The notes: a model not told the origin generated them from the letters alone. 38,835 bases of DNA from Verrucomicrobiota bacterium (GCA_003218755.1 QHOK01000036.1:1-38835); one strand, 5' to 3'; positions 7,665 through 16,067 are shown, counted from the stretch's first letter. A program made the numbers and translations.

Positions 7665-9118
7665 AGCGACTTGGCCAGGCTGGCCCGGTCGACCTTGCCA
7701 TTCGGAGTCATCGGAAATGCATCGAGAAAAATAAATTTGCGGGGCAACATGTATGCGGGAAGCCGCTCACTGAGTTGGTTCCGGAGCCGATATGACAAAT
7801 TGAAATGCGATGTCTCATCTCTCGCAGCCAATAGTACAAAAGCAGCAAGTGATTGGGCAGCACCGTCTTTGATCACCGGCAGTACGATCGCATCCCGTAC
7901 AGTCGCCATCGCTCGGAGATTCGCTTCGACATCACCAAGCTCAATCCGATACCCGCTGAGCTTAATTTGGTCGTCGATGCGGCCTTCAAAGAATAGCAGA
8001 TTGTCACGGAAGCGCCCAAGGTCGCCGGTACGATAAGCGCGCTGACCACGATATTGAAAAAAGGCGTCTGCCGTCAGATCCGGTCGGGCAAGATAACCTG
8101 GGCTCACATTCGGCCCTGCAATAATGATTTCACCGCGCTGATTTACTGGTAAGACCTCGCGATTTCCATTTACGATGGCGATTTCGCTCCCCGGCATCGT
8201 GCGTCCGACTGGCAAAGCCGAGTATTGTTTCAGAATCTCAGCATCGACACGTATCGACGTCGTGGCGACCGTTGCCTCGGTCGGGCCATAGGTGTTCCAA
8301 ACTTCAGCCCGTGGAAATCGCTTCAACAGCAGGCCGGCGGTCTGCGGTGTGAGTGTTTCGCCGCAAAATAGAAAGCGACGCACGCGCGGCAGCATCGTCT
8401 CGGAAAATTTCTCTTCGACAAGGCACATCTGCGCAAATGACGGCGTTGAAACCCACGTCGTCACGCCGGAACTCGTAAGTGCGCGATAAAGCTCTTTTGG
8501 ATTTGCGATAAGATCGCGGCTGATGCTGAAGAGCGTGCCTCCCGTTGCGAGGCCGCAATACAAATCCATTACAGAGAGATCAAACGAGAAGGGCGCCTGA
8601 TTCAAAAACACTTCGCCGAATTCGGTGAATCGGTGCTCCGCGAGCATCCATGTGACGAAATGCTCGAGGCAAGCCAGGGTTATTATGACGCCCTTGGGCT
8701 CACCAGTGCTGCCGCTTGTGAAAAGGACGTAAAACGGCCCGTCACCCTGCAGGCCTCTGGAAGGACAACGCATCTGAGACTCAGGTAATTGCCGAACGTC
8801 TTCCGGAGTCAGCACCAACGCCGCGCCCGAAGTTGCCAAAATTTTGTCGATGCGCTGCTGCGGCAACGCGGTGTCGAGCGGCACATAAGGGCGGCAGGAT
8901 TTCACCGCGCCGAGAAATGCGATTAACATTTCGGGCTCGCGATGCCCGAGCACCGCAATTGGGCTGCGATCATCGCCGAAGCGCTCTGTCAGATAGGAAG
9001 CGAGTGCATCCGAGCGCCTGCGCAGTTGACCATATGTCAAGGTTTTGCGGTCGCTAATATGTGCAGTTGCTTCCGGGGCCACTGCGCCCCAGCGATCGAT
9101 TCGTTCGATCAAATCCAT
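7661..9118 (-). CDS. dltA: D-alanine--carrier protein ligase-like adenylation enzyme
   Basis: This 485-residue adenylate-forming enzyme would activate an amino acid as aminoacyl-AMP and load it onto the DltC phosphopantetheine. Core motifs are in order: FTSGSTGEPKG (about 133-143), FCGETL (251-256), NTYGPTEATVA (275-285), YRTGDLGRF (362-370), GRIDDQIKLSGYRIEL (379-394) and the catalytic Lys475 of NGK. Cys252 in FCGE aligns with the cysteine associated with D-alanine preference in Bacillus DltA (from memory of that literature). Length and sequence fit DltA rather than a multidomain peptide synthetase module. The ATG at 9118 follows directly on the stop of the microprotein gene (TGAATG) and the 3' end overlaps dltB by 4 bases, so it sits in one polycistron. 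Confidence 0.9.
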   Translation of the reverse strand: MDLIERIDRWGAVAPEATAHISDRKTLTYGQLRRRSDALASYLTERFGDDRSPIAVLGHREPEMLIAFLGAVKSCRPYVPLDTALPQQRIDKILATSGAALVLTPEDVRQLPESQMRCPSRGLQGDGPFYVLFTSGSTGEPKGVIITLACLEHFVTWMLAEHRFTEFGEVFLNQAPFSFDLSVMDLYCGLATGGTLFSISRDLIANPKELYRALTSSGVTTWVSTPSFAQMCLVEEKFSETMLPRVRRFLFCGETLTPQTAGLLLKRFPRAEVWNTYGPTEATVATTSIRVDAEILKQYSALPVGRTMPGSEIAIVNGNREVLPVNQRGEIIIAGPNVSPGYLARPDLTADAFFQYRGQRAYRTGDLGRFRDNLLFFEGRIDDQIKLSGYRIELGDVEANLRAMATVRDAIVLPVIKDGAAQSLAAFVLLAARDETSHFNLSYRLRNQLSERLPAYMLPRKFIFLDAFPMTPNGKVDRASLAKSL

Positions 9119-9256
9119 TCAGAAACCCTGATAAACAAACGGCTGCGTAGAGAAATCGCCACGGCCATACATCAGGATCAACGCTACGATGATGGCGAAA
9201 TAATAGAGAATCAGCAGTACGCGATGCACCGCCGGATGTTTCTCGAGCCAGCTCAC
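9119..9256 (-). CDS. dltX: DltX-like membrane microprotein (45 residues)
   Basis: Reading the minus strand from GTG 9256 gives a 45-residue protein with an N-terminal amphipathic start (MSWLEKHPAVHRVL), one membrane helix (LILYYFAIIVALILMYG) and the C-terminal tail PFVYQGF. Single-span proteins of this size ending in F-x-Y-x-x-F are the DltX family (teichoic acid D-alanine biosynthesis, formerly DUF3687), in which the C-terminal motif is needed for D-alanylation. The GTG start overlaps the stop of the carrier protein gene (GTGA), and its TGA abuts the ATG of dltA. This position between dltC and dltA, with tight coupling on both sides, supports it as a real gene. It is easy to miss because it is under 50 codons and starts with GTG. 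Confidence 0.88.
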   Translation of the reverse strand: MSWLEKHPAVHRVLLILYYFAIIVALILMYGRGDFSTQPFVYQGF

Positions 9257-9504
9257 AAGTGCAGTCGGTGCTGGAGATCAGCGATAATTTTCCGCGGTGT
9301 TCGCCAGCTTTCGCGCTCAAATTCCGCCGGAGAAACTTTGATGCCGAATTCCTCTTCGATCATTAGGATGAGCTGAACGGTTCTCATGGAATCGAGAACC
9401 TGATACTCGTAAAGCGGCAGATCGAGATTGTTCAACACCTCGTCGGTTTCGGCAACCGAAGCGAGAAGTTGCAATACTTTGTCCGAGAAATCTGCAGCTA
9501 TCAT
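9253..9504 (-). CDS. dltC: DltC-like acyl/peptidyl carrier protein
   Basis: The protein is 83 residues, acidic and helical, the size of a stand-alone carrier protein. The phosphopantetheine attachment serine is Ser39 in VLDSMRTVQL; LDSM followed by a Val/Gln-rich helix is the DltC form, whereas fatty-acid ACPs usually have DSLD. It would hold the activated amino acid for transfer to the DltB tunnel. It overlaps the microprotein gene by 4 bases (GTGA) and lies 57 bases downstream of the dltD-like gene, on the same transcript. Confidence 0.9.
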   Translation of the reverse strand: MIAADFSDKVLQLLASVAETDEVLNNLDLPLYEYQVLDSMRTVQLILMIEEEFGIKVSPAEFERESWRTPRKIIADLQHRLHL

Positions 9505-9561
9505 GGATGAGGCGCAGCACTATCGTGCCGCCGCTTGAATGAATCGAAGATCATCACGTTG

Positions 9562-10761
9562 TCAGCTTCGTGGCATACGCCCGTGAAAGAAATCGTCAAG
9601 GGCGCGATCGTAATACGCCCAGCCTTTTGCAGTGAGATGACTTTGGTGACGGATAAGAAAAGCCGGGTCTTCGTCATGCTCCTCAAATTCGACTACCGCA
9701 AAATGGTATCGTTGCACGAGTGCGCGAAGCTTTGTGTAATACTCTTCGCGAGCCGACCGCGAAACGCCGGCGTGATCATAAAAATCCCCGGCAATCGGCA
9801 TGCTGAGAATTAGTGGCCGCGCGTGAACTCTTTCAAGTGTGCGCAAGAGCAATTCCAAATCGGCCCAACTCGCGGACGCTTTCACGCCGTTGCGAAATGC
9901 CACGTCACGAGAACCTGGGGTGATTTGCACGTTCAGGCCCGAGGCTTTTGAGACCTTGGCCCAATCGGTGGTTTTGGTTGCTTCTACCCTTGCAATGAGC
10001 TTGGGCCAATCGAGTACTTCTGGATGCCGCTGCGGGGCAGGTTTGATCTCACGCCGAATGTGATTGAGCGCCGCTCTATGATCTTGTAGCTCCAGTAAGG
10101 CAGTCTGCGCTTTTCCGAGTGGCCAGAGGACGCAGAAGATCGTGCGATCGACCAAACGCCCAGAAGCCAGCCGCCTCAGCGCGAATTCAAGCAGGGGACT
10201 TTTTTCAAGAGTGCTCGGACATTCCAGCATCCGCGAAGCAATGTCTCGCTTTAGCTCGAAATCTAGGGCGGTTCCGAAGGCCATTTCGCTTGCTGCCATT
10301 AGCGAAAAATTTCCCGTGTAGCCTCGCCAACCCGGCTTGGCCGCAAAAAACCAGCCGGGCGAAAGCGAGATCGCAAGTTCTTTGCCGCGCAAGTCGGAGC
10401 TGAGTGCGGCAACTTTTTGCGACATGATCAGCGGGGTCGTACCTCCGCCGCCAACGGGCGAAAGTTGAAAACCTGTTGGCGCGGTCCGAAAAAAAATGTT
10501 CCCCCTCTCCGGAGCCGCAGGGACTAGCAATTCCGAACTGCCATAAATCGGCAATACATTCGGCGCATGCGCAGCGGCACGTTGAAAGGCCACTCCCTGA
10601 TTTTTTAGGAGAAATAGATCGGGGGCGGTTGAGGGAATGGTGGAACGTTCGAGATGAATCACAGCCATTCCAGCAGCGAACAAAATGGTCCCCGCCACGC
10701 CAAGCGCGATCAGGCCTGCAAACAAATGGGGCATCTCTTTGTTGGCGTGGACGCGCGCCAT
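9562..10761 (-). CDS. dltD: DltD-like SGNH-fold protein
   Basis: The 399-residue protein has an N-terminal membrane anchor (about 11-36) and then a periplasmic domain. IYGSSELLV (Ser75/Ser76) fits the serine block of DltD. The C-terminus carries LSMPIAGDFYDHAG and finally HQSHLTAKGWAYYDRALDDF, the conserved HL-x-x-KGW end of the family. DltD acts with DltB in the last step of transfer to the acceptor polymer. At the Asp position of the usual D-x-x-H pair there is His372 (H-x-x-H with His375), which is unusual if the alignment is right. As first gene of the operon it is read away from pgi, with a shared 167-bp divergent region. Confidence 0.85.
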   Translation of the reverse strand: MARVHANKEMPHLFAGLIALGVAGTILFAAGMAVIHLERSTIPSTAPDLFLLKNQGVAFQRAAAHAPNVLPIYGSSELLVPAAPERGNIFFRTAPTGFQLSPVGGGGTTPLIMSQKVAALSSDLRGKELAISLSPGWFFAAKPGWRGYTGNFSLMAASEMAFGTALDFELKRDIASRMLECPSTLEKSPLLEFALRRLASGRLVDRTIFCVLWPLGKAQTALLELQDHRAALNHIRREIKPAPQRHPEVLDWPKLIARVEATKTTDWAKVSKASGLNVQITPGSRDVAFRNGVKASASWADLELLLRTLERVHARPLILSMPIAGDFYDHAGVSRSAREEYYTKLRALVQRYHFAVVEFEEHDEDPAFLIRHQSHLTAKGWAYYDRALDDFFHGRMPRS

Positions 10762-10928
10762 AATGCGGCGAAGTTATTGGCGCGATTCAAGGCTGCAATG
10801 TGAATTTCGTGTAGGATTTCACCCTACAAGCTTGTGAGAACGACTGAGTTTGACGGATTCAAAGACTGACATTGGAGTTAACGCGCTTATATCGTTTAAT
10901 ATTGGTCAATCATCGCATTCTTAACACA
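10762..10928. promoter_or_regulatory. Divergent promoter region between dltD and pgi
   Basis: This AT-richer gap serves both directions. An inverted repeat TGTAGG-n7-CCTACA lies at 10810-10828 and could be an operator or a hairpin. On the pgi side, TTGGAG and TTTAAT separated by 17 bases (about 10872-10900) resemble a weak sigma70 promoter. These are pattern matches only. Confidence 0.3.
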
Positions 10929-12512
10929 ATGGCTTCTTCATCGCTTTGGCAGCGCTTCCAACGATATCTTTTGTACTACCGCGATCTTGATTTTTCTCTC
11001 GACATCAGCCGGCTGAAATTTCCGGAGAATTTTTTCGAGAAAATGCAGCCGAAAATCGAGAAGGCGTTCGCGGCGATGCGAGAATTGGAAGCGGGAGCGA
11101 TCGCTAATCCCACCGAAAACCGGATGGTGGGTCATTACTGGCTCCGCAATCCTGCGCTTGCGCCGACTGCGGAAATTCGCACGGAAATTGAAGAGAACAT
11201 CCAGCGCATCAAAAAATTCGCCGAAGATGTTCATGCCGGAAGAATCACGGCCGAAAATGGAAAACGCTTCGAGCATGCGCTGCTGATCGGGATCGGCGGC
11301 TCGGCGCTTGGACCGCAATTGGTGGCAGACGCGCTCTGGTCGGCACGTGATCCAATGGACATCTTTTTCTTCGATAATACGGACCCGAACGGGTTCGATC
11401 GCGTCTTCGACAGGATCGACGATCTGCTCCCCCAAACGCTGGTTATTGTGGTTTCCAAATCCGGCGGAACAAAGGAGACACGAAATGGGATGCTGGAGAC
11501 GGAAGCACGATTCAAAGAGAAAGGACTGCAGTTCAACAAACACGCAGTGGCCGTCACCGGTGTTAGGAGCGATCTGGATAAAATTGCCGAAAGGAACGAA
11601 TGGCTGGCTCGATTCCCGATGCACGATTGGATCGGCGGGCGTACCTCGGTGATAAGCGCGGTGGGGCTTCTCCCGATGGCGCTGGAAGGCTTCGATATCG
11701 ATAGTTTTCTCGCTGGCGCGGCCGCCATGGACGAGCGGACCCGCGTGCCTGATGTGACACACAATGCGGCAATGCTTCTGGCGCTCATGTGGTACTATGC
11801 CGGCCAGGGCAAGGGCGACAAAGATATGGTGATCCTTCCATACAAGGACCGGCTGGCCTTGTTTGCCAAATACCTGCAGCAACTGGTCATGGAATCGCTG
11901 GGAAAGGAAAAAGATCTCGACGGAAAAATCGTGCATCAAGGCATTGCTGTTTACGGCAACAAAGGTTCGACCGATCAGCACGCTTATCTTCAACAATTGC
12001 GTGACGGCGTCTTAAATTTTTTCGTGACGTTCGTCGAAGTGCGTAAAGATCGGCACGGTAAGCAGCTCGAAGTCGAGGACGGCATCACGAGCGGCGATTA
12101 TCTTGAGGGGTTTTTGCGCGGAACGCGAAGCGCGCTTTACGAGAATGGGCGCGAATCCATCACGATAAGTATTCCAGACGTGAACGCGTTTAATCTCGGA
12201 GCGTTGATCGCACTTTACGAGCGTGCGGTAGGCTTTTATGGCTCGCTAATTAATGTCAACGCGTACGATCAACCAGGTGTCGAGGCTGGAAAAAAGGCGG
12301 CGACACGACTGTTGCAGCTTCAAAAGCAAGTGAGCGAGAAACTCGCTGCCAATGAGGGGAAAACCGCCGAAGAAATTGCGCGCTCCATCGACGCAGACCC
12401 GGAAGACGTGTTTCATGTGCTGCGACATTTGGCGAGCAACGATCCGCAAATTAGGGTTGCGCCTGGCGAGAAACCGTCAGAAGACCGTTTTTCAGTCGAA
12501 CAAGAGCGGTAA
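10929..12512 (+). CDS. pgi: Glucose-6-phosphate isomerase
   Basis: This cytosolic enzyme interconverts glucose 6-phosphate and fructose 6-phosphate. The 527-residue form starting at ATG 10929 ([17 protein letters not shown]) resembles the cyanobacterial-type branch rather than the E. coli one. Family signatures are present: [22 protein letters not shown] in the sugar-phosphate site, [14 protein letters not shown] (PGI signature 1 region) and [19 protein letters not shown] (signature 2). The last ~65 residues form a helical tail with [18 protein letters not shown], like a small helix-turn-helix, as in relatives of this branch. A TTG at 10872 would add 19 residues and is less likely. The stop TAA shares its last base with the ATG of the kinase gene (TAATG), which indicates cotranscription. 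Confidence 0.95.
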   Translation: MASSSLWQRFQRYLLYYRDLDFSLDISRLKFPENFFEKMQPKIEKAFAAMRELEAGAIANPTENRMVGHYWLRNPALAPTAEIRTEIEENIQRIKKFAEDVHAGRITAENGKRFEHALLIGIGGSALGPQLVADALWSARDPMDIFFFDNTDPNGFDRVFDRIDDLLPQTLVIVVSKSGGTKETRNGMLETEARFKEKGLQFNKHAVAVTGVRSDLDKIAERNEWLARFPMHDWIGGRTSVISAVGLLPMALEGFDIDSFLAGAAAMDERTRVPDVTHNAAMLLALMWYYAGQGKGDKDMVILPYKDRLALFAKYLQQLVMESLGKEKDLDGKIVHQGIAVYGNKGSTDQHAYLQQLRDGVLNFFVTFVEVRKDRHGKQLEVEDGITSGDYLEGFLRGTRSALYENGRESITISIPDVNAFNLGALIALYERAVGFYGSLINVNAYDQPGVEAGKKAATRLLQLQKQVSEKLAANEGKTAEEIARSIDADPEDVFHVLRHLASNDPQIRVAPGEKPSEDRFSVEQER

Positions 12513-13243
12513 TGTGCCCGATTATGGCAGACAGGCCTCCTCAGAATGGAGAAGATTCCCAGAGCGTCCCGTGGAGCGACGCAATCCGTTTTATCCGGCA
12601 ACTAAGTCATGATCTGCGCAATGATTTAAATGCCATCGAATTGCAGTCCACTTACCTCGGTGAGCTGGAGAAGAATGAAGAATTCAAAAACGAGATCAAA
12701 CGTTTGCGCGAGATGGTCTCAGGTCTGGCCTCGACTTTACAGCGGCTTTCCAGAGCAGTGGGAGAGGTTAAACCTAACCTGATCCCATACCAAGCCACTG
12801 ATTTTATGCATGACTTGCGCGGGAAGATCGACCGCGATTTTCCAAAGGAGAGTAGGGAGATCTCCTGGGACATTCAGCTCGGCGACGCGATGCTCAATGT
12901 TGATCCTCAATTTTGCGAGGAAGCATTTACCGAGCTTTTCGCCAATGCCTTCCGGCACGATCGTGGTAAGGGTCCGCTTGTCGCGAGAGCGAAAATCGAT
13001 GACAAGGGATTCCTCTTCATCCTACGGGAACCTAAAGCTCGTTTTGACTTGCCCACCCAAAATTGGGGGCGCGAACCGCTCCGGAAAATCAGCCTGCGCC
13101 ATTATGGTCTTGGTCTGAATCGCGTCCGCGCTATCGTAGAGGCTCACGGCGGCGAACTGAATGCTCAATATGATCCGAAAGTTTCGGCGCTCACCACGAC
13201 CCTTAGGTTCCCCCTGTCAGGCGAGTCTTCGGAAGAAGCTTGA
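12512..13243 (+). CDS. Soluble histidine kinase without a sensor domain
   Basis: The 243-residue protein has a dimerisation/phosphoacceptor helix with His33 in RQLSHDLRNDLN, then a HATPase domain: N box FTELFANAFRH (about 139-149) and G box HYGLGLNRVRAIVEAHGGEL (about 197-216). No membrane segment or PAS/GAF domain is visible, so the input must come from a partner or from the short N-terminus. The start overlaps the pgi stop by one base; a second in-frame ATG follows at 12524. The response regulator gene begins 72 bp downstream, so the two form a likely kinase-regulator pair. The D1-D2 spacing is short but both phosphotransfer motifs are intact. Confidence 0.85.
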   Translation: MCPIMADRPPQNGEDSQSVPWSDAIRFIRQLSHDLRNDLNAIELQSTYLGELEKNEEFKNEIKRLREMVSGLASTLQRLSRAVGEVKPNLIPYQATDFMHDLRGKIDRDFPKESREISWDIQLGDAMLNVDPQFCEEAFTELFANAFRHDRGKGPLVARAKIDDKGFLFILREPKARFDLPTQNWGREPLRKISLRHYGLGLNRVRAIVEAHGGELNAQYDPKVSALTTTLRFPLSGESSEEA

Positions 13244-13315
13244 AACGTCGGTCATTTCTCACCGTTTAGGCAACTGGAGCCCGCTGGTCGTGCGTAATAC
13301 CGGCGACGCAATTGA

Positions 13316-14710
13316 ATGAAAACAAATAACCGTCATGTCCTGATCATCGATGACGAGCGGCCTGTGCTCATGACGCTCGAAGCGCTGCTGAAGCGGCACG
13401 GGTATGAAGTGGACACCGCGCCGACCGCCACACAAGGACTCAAGTTGCTAAAATCAAAATCGCCAACGCTCGTGTTGCTCGATCTCCGACTACCGGACGC
13501 CGACGGATTAGAGATGCTGGATCGGATCAAGACCGAGTTACCCGAAGTGCAGGTAATTATCCTGACAGCGCACGACTCATTGCACAATGCCATCGAGTCA
13601 ATCAAACGCGGCGCCTACCATTTCATTAGCAAACCGTACGCGCCCGAGGAACTGCTCAGTCTGGTGGAAAAGGCAATGGAAACACAGTTCCTCTTACGAG
13701 AAGCGGAAGAACTCCGGGAAAAAACCGAGCAACTCGAAAAGCGCCTGGAAATCGCGGAGGCGCGGCCGACGCCCATTTTCAAGAGCAAACCGATGCAGGA
13801 GATCGAGGAATTGATCGATGCGATGGCGCCATCGGATGCCAACGTTCTCATCGTGGGCGAAAGCGGCGTGGGCAAGGAAGTGATCGCTAACGCTATCCAC
13901 GCCCGAAGCCGGCGCGCGGGGCAATCAATGGTGAAGCTCAATTGTGCGGCGTTCCCGCAAACTATGATCGAGGGAGAACTTTTCGGTTATGTGAAGGGGG
14001 CCTTTACCGGAGCGATGCACGATTTTCCCGGAATGATCGCAGCGGCAAACAGCGGCACGCTTTTCCTCGACGAGATATCCGATATGCCGACAGATTTACA
14101 GACGCGTTTTCTGCGCGTGCTCCAGGAACGCGAGTATCGGCCGCTTGGCAACACGCAAACAATGAAAGCAGACTTCCGCGCGATTGCGTCGACCAATCGC
14201 CCGATCGCCCAGGCGCTCTCGGAGAACCGGCTGCGCTCCGATTTGTACTACCGGCTAAACACTTTTCAGATTGAAGTTCCGCCGCTCCGAAAACGCAAAG
14301 AGGACATCCCGCCGCTCATCGCGCAATTCGTGAAACAATTTTCTCAACAACTTGGCAAACCAGAGCCGGACATTTCTCCGGACGCGTTTCAAAAGCTGCT
14401 TGATTATTCGTGGCCTGGAAATGTTCGCGAGTTGCAAAACGCTATTGAATACGCCGTGGTGCTGGCGCGGCAGGGCTTGATAGACGTCAAAGAACTTCCG
14501 GCAGAAATACAGTTGCCCCCCGCGCTGCAACAGGCCGAGCTCGGCGCGATACCGCACAGCGGCGTGCAAACTCTCGACGACGTCGAGCGAAACGCCATTC
14601 TCCAAGCACTTGCAGAATGCCGGGGCAACAAGAAAAAAGCGGCGGAACTTCTCGGCATCCAGCGCCCCACCCTCTACAACAAGATGAAGCGCTATGCCAT
14701 CGAGTTGTAA
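13316..14710 (+). CDS. NtrC-family sigma54-activating response regulator
   Basis: The 464-residue protein has three domains. The receiver (1-120) has the acidic pair IIDDE, Asp56 in LVLLDLRLPDADG, Thr84 in ILTAH and Lys106 in ISKPY. After a coiled linker comes an AAA+ domain with Walker A GESGVGKE (181-188), the sigma54-contacting GAFTGA loop (228-233), Walker B GTLFLDEI and an arginine finger region. The C-terminal Fis-type helix-turn-helix ends in RGNKKKAAELLGIQRPTLYNKMKRY. It should activate sigma54 promoters once phosphorylated by the adjacent kinase. Targets are not evident in this window. It is followed by a hairpin and converges with queD. Confidence 0.95.
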   Translation: MKTNNRHVLIIDDERPVLMTLEALLKRHGYEVDTAPTATQGLKLLKSKSPTLVLLDLRLPDADGLEMLDRIKTELPEVQVIILTAHDSLHNAIESIKRGAYHFISKPYAPEELLSLVEKAMETQFLLREAEELREKTEQLEKRLEIAEARPTPIFKSKPMQEIEELIDAMAPSDANVLIVGESGVGKEVIANAIHARSRRAGQSMVKLNCAAFPQTMIEGELFGYVKGAFTGAMHDFPGMIAAANSGTLFLDEISDMPTDLQTRFLRVLQEREYRPLGNTQTMKADFRAIASTNRPIAQALSENRLRSDLYYRLNTFQIEVPPLRKRKEDIPPLIAQFVKQFSQQLGKPEPDISPDAFQKLLDYSWPGNVRELQNAIEYAVVLARQGLIDVKELPAEIQLPPALQQAELGAIPHSGVQTLDDVERNAILQALAECRGNKKKAAELLGIQRPTLYNKMKRYAIEL

Positions 14711-14760
14711 GAGAGCGGGGTCTGCCGAGGCAAAGTGAATAAGAGAAGCTGTGACTCAAA

Positions 14761-14776
14761 CCCGAATTCTTTCGGG
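14761..14776. terminator. Hairpin between convergent response regulator and queD genes
   Basis: CCCGAA-TTCT-TTCGGG is a perfect 6-bp stem with a 4-base loop. It lies 50 bp after the regulator stop and 59 bp after the queD stop. On the minus strand it is followed by a short TTTGAG. It could serve as a bidirectional terminator, but the T-runs are weak. Confidence 0.4.
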
Positions 14777-14834
14777 AAGAATCAGCTTATCGCTGCCGAT
14801 AGGCGTTCGTGCACGAAGATCCCCCGCTAATATT

Positions 14835-15224
14835 CTAGTTGCCTCGATAAACACAGCGCGCGGTCGGTGTTTCGTGCACGACGATCTGGCATAAACCGGG
14901 ACATTGAGAGTCCAAATTCTTCCAGAACCACTCGGCCATTTTTTCAATTGTTGGATTCTCCAATCCTTCGATGTCGTTCAGATAAGCGTGGTCCAGCTTT
15001 TGAAGCAGCGGTTTCATTGCCGCGCTGATGTTCGCGTGATCATAAACCCAACCGACTTTTGGATCGACATCGCCTTCGATGGAAACTTCAACTTTGAAAC
15101 TGTGGCCGTGCACGCCGCGGCATTTATGGCCTTGCGGGGCGTTTGGCAGCGTTTGCGCCGCTTCGAAAGTAAAATCCTTCGTCAACCGCGCGCGCATGAT
15201 GCGCACAATATCACTTTTGCTCAA
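14835..15224 (-). CDS. queD: 6-carboxy-5,6,7,8-tetrahydropterin synthase
   Basis: QueD converts 7,8-dihydroneopterin triphosphate to 6-carboxytetrahydropterin in queuosine (tRNA) biosynthesis. The 129-residue protein has GHKCRGVHGHSFKV with Cys35 and the zinc ligands His39 and His41, then LDHAYLND and the C-terminal VHETPTARC. The first zinc ligand expected in FxAAH is Gln here (FEAAQTL), a substitution I believe occurs in one QueD subgroup. queE lies 64 bp upstream on the same strand, so the two probably form an operon; queC and queF are not in the window. Confidence 0.93.
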   Translation of the reverse strand: MSKSDIVRIMRARLTKDFTFEAAQTLPNAPQGHKCRGVHGHSFKVEVSIEGDVDPKVGWVYDHANISAAMKPLLQKLDHAYLNDIEGLENPTIEKMAEWFWKNLDSQCPGLCQIVVHETPTARCVYRGN

Positions 15225-15288
15225 CGATTGTCATCCAGAGCGAATGAACCTCGGAATGGCGACAGAAAACTGTAGGGCCGCGGCGCTC

Positions 15289-15948
15289 TCAGACTCCGCG
15301 CTGCGTCGCGCTCCAGATGAACTTGTGCATCTGAAGTTGAAACCGCACATCGAGTTTATCGGCGAGGATCCATTCGACGATTTCGCGCGGATCGATCCTG
15401 CCGAAAATCGGGGAGAATAGCACGGCATGACAGCGCGAAGGCAGATCGTATCGCTGCACCTTGTCGCGCGACCACTCGTAATCTTCGCGGGATCCCATTA
15501 CGAATTTCACTTCGTCGCGCAGAGTGAGATGATCGATGTTCGACCAAAGATTTTTGTCCACTTCGCCGCTGCCCGGCGTCTTTAAATCCAGGATCCGATG
15601 GACGCGCAGATCGACTTTGGAGATATCGTGCGCGCCGCTACTTTCGAGTAGCACGGTGTAGTCCGCGTCGCATAACATCGACATCAACGGTAGCACGTTC
15701 TTCTGCAACAACGGCTCGCCGCCGGTGATCTCGACCAGGGGACATCGAAACGCCGATACCGTATCGACAATCTCTTTGAGGGTTTGCTTTTTTCCTTCGT
15801 AAAACGCGTACTCCGTGTCGCAATAGTTGCAGCGAAGATCGCAGAAGGTTAGCCGCACAAAGACGCACGGTCGCCCCATCCAGGTGCTCTCGCCCTGAAT
15901 CGAGTGATAAATCTCGTTAATGGTGAGCGTCTTTTTCTGCTCGGGCAT
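15289..15948 (-). CDS. queE: 7-carboxy-7-deazaguanine synthase (radical SAM)
   Basis: QueE uses S-adenosylmethionine and a [4Fe-4S] cluster to contract the pterin ring of the QueD product to 7-carboxy-7-deazaguanine. The 219-residue protein has the N-terminal IYHSIQGEST motif and the cluster-binding CDLRCNYCD with Cys36, Cys40 and Cys43, followed by LVEITGGEPLLQ, a typical SAM-binding GGEP strand. The length matches the compact family. It is the first gene of the queE-queD pair; its promoter must lie in the 204-bp gap shared with the polysaccharide export genes on the other strand. Confidence 0.95.
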   Translation of the reverse strand: MPEQKKTLTINEIYHSIQGESTWMGRPCVFVRLTFCDLRCNYCDTEYAFYEGKKQTLKEIVDTVSAFRCPLVEITGGEPLLQKNVLPLMSMLCDADYTVLLESSGAHDISKVDLRVHRILDLKTPGSGEVDKNLWSNIDHLTLRDEVKFVMGSREDYEWSRDKVQRYDLPSRCHAVLFSPIFGRIDPREIVEWILADKLDVRFQLQMHKFIWSATQRGV

Positions 15949-16017
15949 ACAGCTGGAGGGTTGAACTGTTGATTCGCTAGATCATTAAACGTCTAACGCG
16001 ACCCACCACAACGCAAG

Positions 16018-16031
16018 TTTCCCCGGGGAAA
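16018..16031. promoter_or_regulatory. Perfect palindrome upstream of export locus and queE
   Basis: TTTCCCCGGGGAAA is a perfect 14-bp palindrome, 70 bp upstream of queE and about 120 bp upstream of the barrel gene. Its position between divergent genes suggests an operator. No regulator can be assigned. Confidence 0.35.
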
Positions 16032-16067
16032 AACGCGTCTGCTAGCAAACGTAAATGACGAGACGAC

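Noticed and set aside
10938-11996. 352-codon open frame antisense to pgi
   Set aside because: A shadow frame created by codon bias; the plus-strand PGI motifs are complete.
14806-14817. TTCGTGCACGAA palindrome after queD
   Set aside because: It echoes coding sequence at the end of queD (about 14871) and lies downstream of both neighbouring genes, so there is no case for an operator.
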